A stretch of 9,745 bases of DNA from contig JAGPGC010000028.1 of NCBI GenBank assembly GCA_018056205.1, positions 1 through 9,745 on the forward strand. Reading direction: 5' to 3'. Below the pieces are notes generated by a model that was given only the letters and a program-made list of their open reading frames with translations, was not told where the DNA came from and did no database searches. This DNA is from Candidatus Atribacteria bacterium (GTDB taxonomy: Bacteria; Atribacterota; Atribacteria; Atribacterales; Atribacteraceae). Positions 6,750-9,745 of the stretch are shown in pieces. How positions within the stretch are numbered: the first letter of the stretch is position 1; each line of letters opens with the position of its first letter. The translations under genes and the position numbers were made by a program.

Positions 6750-7802
6750 ATGACGAGTGGTGGTAAGTGGGGATATTTGGTTTCAATTATTATTGTCTTT
6801 ATACTGAGTACTTTAATTTACCGATCCCTGCAAACTTCTTTAACTATTTATTCTTGGCTTGGCATCATTCTCATAACCGGTCTTTTTAGTGTTATAGCCT
6901 ATTTTATTCAAAGATATGCCGGATTTTTTTTCTTAGAAAAATTGAATAAATTTTCTCTGGCAGTAAATCGATTGTCTGCTCTTGATATATTAGTTGCTTT
7001 TGGGGGATTGATAGTTGGCTTAGTTATAGGCGCTCTTTTGACTTATCCGCTTTCCTTTCTCTATATTAAAATTACTTTTTTGCCTTTATTGATAACTGTA
7101 ATTTGTGGAATTATTGGTTTAGCAATGGCAATCATTCGTAAAGAAGATATTATTATGATTTTTACTGGGACCCCAAAAATGAAACTTTTACGAGGGCAAA
7201 ACAGTATTGCCAAAATATTAGATACCAGTTCTATAGTTGATGGACGAATAGCGGATATTTGCAAAACTGGTTTTGTTGAAGGAGATATGATCATACCTCG
7301 ATTTGTTTTAAAAGAATTACAACAAGTTGCTGATTCTCAAGATCCTTTGAAAAGAAGTCGAGGGCGGCGGGGTTTGGATATTTTGAATAAAATGAGAAAA
7401 GAAAAAAAGGTAAATATTCGTATTGTGGAAAGAGATTTTGTCGAGATTCGGGATGTTGATGCCAAGTTAATTAAAATGGCGAAAGCAATGGGAGCGAAAG
7501 TAATTACCAATGATTATAATTTGAATAAAATTGCTGAATTAGAAGGAGTAGAAGTTCTTAATATTAACGAACTTGCTAACTCATTGAAACCATATGTATT
7601 ACCAGGAGAAGAGCTTCGAATACAGATCATTAGAGAAGGGAAAGAATCCGATCAAGGAGTAGGTTACCTGGATGATGGAACTATGGTAGTGGTCGAAGGA
7701 GGAAAAAAATATATCAATGTTGTGATAGATACCATAGTGACCAGCGTGTTACAAACTCCAGCGGGAAGGATGATTTTTGCTAAACCGAAAGGAAAAATGT
7801 AA
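6750..7802 (+). CDS. yacL: YacL-type membrane protein with PIN and TRAM domains
   Basis: Conserved membrane-anchored PIN-domain protein whose substrate is not known; PIN domains are usually metal-dependent RNases and TRAM binds RNA. The 350 residues start with four likely transmembrane helices (about 8-24, 34-53, 80-97, 109-129), then a cytoplasmic PIN domain beginning at ILDTSSIVDGRIADI (Asp158). The PIN acidic set looks complete: Asp158, Glu189 in FVLKELQQ, Asp237 in DVDAKL and Asp255 in TNDYNLNKIAE. The GRRGLDILN block is typical of YacL. A TRAM domain fills about 285-345, ending AGRMIFAKPK as in B. subtilis YacL (366 residues). ispD starts 42 nt downstream, a conserved adjacency. Family membership is clear; nuclease activity is inferred from the kept acidic residues. 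Confidence 0.94.
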   Translation: MTSGGKWGYLVSIIIVFILSTLIYRSLQTSLTIYSWLGIILITGLFSVIAYFIQRYAGFFFLEKLNKFSLAVNRLSALDILVAFGGLIVGLVIGALLTYPLSFLYIKITFLPLLITVICGIIGLAMAIIRKEDIIMIFTGTPKMKLLRGQNSIAKILDTSSIVDGRIADICKTGFVEGDMIIPRFVLKELQQVADSQDPLKRSRGRRGLDILNKMRKEKKVNIRIVERDFVEIRDVDAKLIKMAKAMGAKVITNDYNLNKIAELEGVEVLNINELANSLKPYVLPGEELRIQIIREGKESDQGVGYLDDGTMVVVEGGKKYINVVIDTIVTSVLQTPAGRMIFAKPKGKM

Positions 7803-7832
7803 AATAGAAAAGCTCAATATGCGGAAAACCTG

Positions 7833-7839
7833 GGGTGAT
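7833..7839 (+). promoter_or_regulatory. Ribosome binding site for the TTG start of ispD
   Basis: GGGGTGA (7832-7838 region) resembles the GGAGGTGA complement of the 16S rRNA end and lies about 6 nt before TTG 7845. It supports a rare TTG start, which also gives the usual IspD N-terminus. Confidence 0.65.
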
Positions 7840-7844
7840 ACTGC

Positions 7845-8537
7845 TTGTTTATAGCCTTGATAGTGGCTGCTGGGACTGGAGAAAGGATGAATTCAATTAT
7901 TCCTAAACAGTTTTTGCCGGTTTTAGGGAAGCCGGTGTTAGCGCATACTATTGATACTTTTGAGAAATCTCCCTTTATTGATGAAATAATTGTTGTAATA
8001 AATAAAAATCATGAAAAGCCTTTCCAAGAACAAATTCTCTCCAAAGTACAAAATAATAAAGTTTTACGTTATGTTTTTGGGGGAAATACCAGACAGGATT
8101 CAGTTTATGCTGGTTTAGAATTAATTTTTGACCGTTCTAACGATTATGTTTTAATTCATGATGGAGTCCGACCTTTGGTTGGTGAAGATATACTCAAACG
8201 TTCCGTAGAAGGAGTGGTGAAATATGGGGCAGTTTGTTGTGCCATTCCTTCGGTTGATACCTTAAAGATATGTAAAAATAATAGCTATATTGAGTCAACC
8301 TTGGAACGGTCGATAGTTTGGAGAGCCCAAACCCCTCAATCATTTAAAATTTCTATTATATGGGAAGCTATTCAGAAAGCGAAGGCTGATGGTTTTTTTG
8401 CCACTGATGATTCAGCTTTAGTGGAACGTTTAGGAATTCCGGTTTACTTGGTAATGGGTTCTGAGGATAACTTTAAAATAACCACCCCTCAGGATTTTAT
8501 TCAAGCCGAAGAGAAATTAAGATGGAAAAAAGCTTGA
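7845..8537 (+). CDS. ispD: IspD, 2-C-methyl-D-erythritol 4-phosphate cytidylyltransferase
   Basis: Third step of the MEP isoprenoid pathway: joins CTP and MEP to give CDP-ME and pyrophosphate, in the cytoplasm. It has 230 residues, the normal length. The N-terminal nucleotide loop AAGTGERM with PKQ holds Arg14 and Lys21, matching E. coli Arg20 and Lys27. Further family marks are GGNTRQDSV, HDGVRPL, Arg155 in LERSIVWRAQTPQ (E. coli Arg157), the ATDDSALVE block and Lys211 in NFKITTPQD (E. coli Lys213). The start is TTG 7845, supported by its ribosome binding site and by the protein beginning just before the first beta strand, as usual. It overlaps ispF by 16 nt, as separate frames rather than the IspDF fusion found in some bacteria. 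The catalytic set appears complete. Confidence 0.96.
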   Translation: MFIALIVAAGTGERMNSIIPKQFLPVLGKPVLAHTIDTFEKSPFIDEIIVVINKNHEKPFQEQILSKVQNNKVLRYVFGGNTRQDSVYAGLELIFDRSNDYVLIHDGVRPLVGEDILKRSVEGVVKYGAVCCAIPSVDTLKICKNNSYIESTLERSIVWRAQTPQSFKISIIWEAIQKAKADGFFATDDSALVERLGIPVYLVMGSEDNFKITTPQDFIQAEEKLRWKKA

Positions 8538-9016
8538 CTGGCTTGAGAGTGGGTTTAGGATATGATATTCATCCTTTTATAGAAGGAAAGAAATTAGTAT
8601 TGGGTGGTGTTACCATACCTGGTCATCTTGGTTTATCCGGTCATTCTGACGGGGATGTGGTTTGCCATGCTTTGATGGATTCCTTATTAGGAGCGGCCTC
8701 ACTACCAGATATTGGAAATTGGTTTCCCAACCAGGATGAGCGTTTTCTCGGTGTTTATAGTCTTTTATTGTTAGAACAAATTATTGATAGAATTAGGGGA
8801 GATGGGTGGGAAATCATCAATTTTGACTGTATTGTTATTGCTGAGTTTCCCCTAATAAATCCTTATGTTATGGAGATGAAACAAAATTTGTCCCGGGTAA
8901 CCGGGGTTGAGGTCCAATCTATTGGTCTTAAAGCGACGACCAATGAAAAACTTGGAAGTTTGGGAAAGGGGGAAGGCATTGCATGCCTATCCGTATGTCT
9001 TATTTGGAAAAATTAA
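8522..9016 (+). CDS. ispF: IspF, 2-C-methyl-D-erythritol 2,4-cyclodiphosphate synthase
   Basis: Trimeric zinc enzyme of the MEP pathway that cyclises CDP-ME 2-phosphate, releasing CMP. It has 164 residues, with a few more than E. coli (159) at the N-terminus. Metal ligands are Asp15 and His17 in GYDIH and His49 in DVVCHAL; His41 in SGHSDGD and Asp63 in LPDIGNWFP are other conserved active-site residues. The C-terminal signature KATTNEKLGSLGKGEGIAC is typical. ATG 8522 has GAAGAG at 8508-8513 ahead of it and lies inside ispD (16-nt overlap); the 3' end overlaps the rlpA-like gene by 34 nt. The MEP pathway supplies isoprenoids including the undecaprenyl carrier for cell-wall synthesis, a loose link to the next gene. 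The enzyme between IspD and IspF, IspE, is not in the window. Confidence 0.96.
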   Translation: MEKSLTGLRVGLGYDIHPFIEGKKLVLGGVTIPGHLGLSGHSDGDVVCHALMDSLLGAASLPDIGNWFPNQDERFLGVYSLLLLEQIIDRIRGDGWEIINFDCIVIAEFPLINPYVMEMKQNLSRVTGVEVQSIGLKATTNEKLGSLGKGEGIACLSVCLIWKN

Positions 9017-9735
9017 TAAAAGGGATGTCGATATCCTTCATATTATCCCTGGTAATTTTTATTTTTTCCTATTCGGTTTTTGCCGCCCAGTCTATACCAA
9101 CTCGATTGGTTACTCGAAATTCAGGAATGATTTATATTAATGGAAGGAGAGTCATGCGAATTCGTCATTCCGGAGAGTATTCTTCTATTGATGAGAGAAC
9201 AGAAAAAATCTATAAGCGGTTATCGGATTTGTTTGATCATCCACCTTCGGGTGCCATTAATTTTTATGTGAAGCCGGAATCAAGGCAAGTAAAAGCTTAC
9301 TGTAATCAAAAATTCCTCTTTTCAGTTTACCCCAGTGATGCCTCCCTCAATAATTCAGAAATGGTAGATCTAGCTCTCCTCTGGTTAAATCAAATCCAAA
9401 TGGAATTTTACCGTTTATATGATGGATATGAGGGACGGGTAGTTAATAAAATTATCGGTTTAGCTTCTTGGTACGGACCAAGATTTTCTGGGAGAGAGAC
9501 CGCCGGTGAAGAAGTATTTAATGCTTATGCTTTTACTGCTGCTCATCGAACCCTACCAATTGGTTCAATTCTGCTGGTTTCAAATCCCGATAATGGGAAA
9601 AAGGTTGTAGTAAGAGTTAACGATCGGGGACCAAGGAGCAAAAGCCGGGAAATTGACCTTTCTATGGCTGCAGCAAAAGCGATTGGAATCCAACAAATTG
9701 GAGTCGATAACGTGACAATTGAGGTCATTAGGTAA
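8983..9735 (+). CDS. rlpA: Exported RlpA-like double-psi beta-barrel protein (septal lytic transglycosylase family)
   Basis: RlpA proteins act on peptidoglycan in the cell envelope; the Pseudomonas enzyme is a lytic transglycosylase that cleaves glycans lacking stem peptides. The 250-residue product starts with a Sec signal peptide (basic region, hydrophobic core about 15-33, likely cleavage after SVFA at 34). No lipobox Cys is seen, so unlike E. coli RlpA it is probably not a lipoprotein. Residues about 40-150 form an uncharacterised exported region. Residues about 155-250 are the RlpA barrel: GLASWYGPRFSG, TAAHRTLPIGS and VVRVNDRGP, with Glu177 and Asp214 matching the Pseudomonas catalytic Glu120 and Asp157. 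No C-terminal SPOR domain is present. ATG 8983 follows GGGGGAAGG by 6 nt, giving a 34-nt overlap with ispF; ATG 8995 or 9025 are weaker alternatives. RlpA suggests an outer-membrane-bearing host. Confidence 0.9.
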   Translation: MPIRMSYLEKLIKGMSISFILSLVIFIFSYSVFAAQSIPTRLVTRNSGMIYINGRRVMRIRHSGEYSSIDERTEKIYKRLSDLFDHPPSGAINFYVKPESRQVKAYCNQKFLFSVYPSDASLNNSEMVDLALLWLNQIQMEFYRLYDGYEGRVVNKIIGLASWYGPRFSGRETAGEEVFNAYAFTAAHRTLPIGSILLVSNPDNGKKVVVRVNDRGPRSKSREIDLSMAAAKAIGIQQIGVDNVTIEVIR

Positions 9736-9745
9736 TTCAAAAAAT

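Overview
The window is an AT-rich bacterial chromosomal segment with every supported gene on the + strand. Its order, lysS - ctsR - mcsA - mcsB-like - clpC - radA - yacL - ispD - ispF, is the order known from Bacillota such as Bacillus subtilis. Three things differ: disA is missing between radA and yacL, the McsB homologue has lost its catalytic residues, and an exported RlpA-type cell-wall protein follows ispF. RlpA is typical of bacteria with an outer membrane. Bacillota-like order plus RlpA and low GC suggests a diderm, deep-branching lineage, with Atribacterota as one candidate. This placement is inference from gene content only.

Region 1 (1-509) is the 3' end of lysS, class II lysyl-tRNA synthetase. 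Region 2 (506-6484) is a protein quality-control and repair operon. A consensus sigma-A type promoter (TTGACA, 17 bp, TATAAT) begins inside the lysS stop codon. A CtsR-type heptad operator lies on the expected transcription start. ctsR, mcsA, the mcsB-like gene, clpC and radA follow with overlaps of 4-11 nt or a 1-nt gap, so they are probably co-transcribed and partly translationally coupled. CtsR would repress the operon under normal conditions. ClpC is a complete AAA+ unfoldase with a ClpP-docking IGF tripeptide and both N-domain GTEH glutamates linked to phospho-arginine recognition. McsA keeps four CXXC pairs and a UVR-like tail.

The most unusual gene is the McsB homologue (1620-2648). 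It is full length and intact, yet the catalytic Glu, the reactive Cys and several nucleotide-binding Arg positions are replaced. It looks like a retained pseudokinase, perhaps working with McsA as a ClpC adaptor or CtsR regulator without arginine phosphorylation.

Region 3 (6485-6749) is a 265-bp intergenic stretch where disA would be expected. It holds a possible extended -10 promoter, a possible seven-codon leader ORF and a hairpin with a T-tract. Region 4 (6750-9735) holds yacL (membrane PIN-TRAM protein), ispD and ispF (two steps of the MEP isoprenoid pathway) and an rlpA-like gene. ispD/ispF and ispF/rlpA overlap. No tRNA, rRNA, CRISPR array, insertion sequence or prophage gene was seen.
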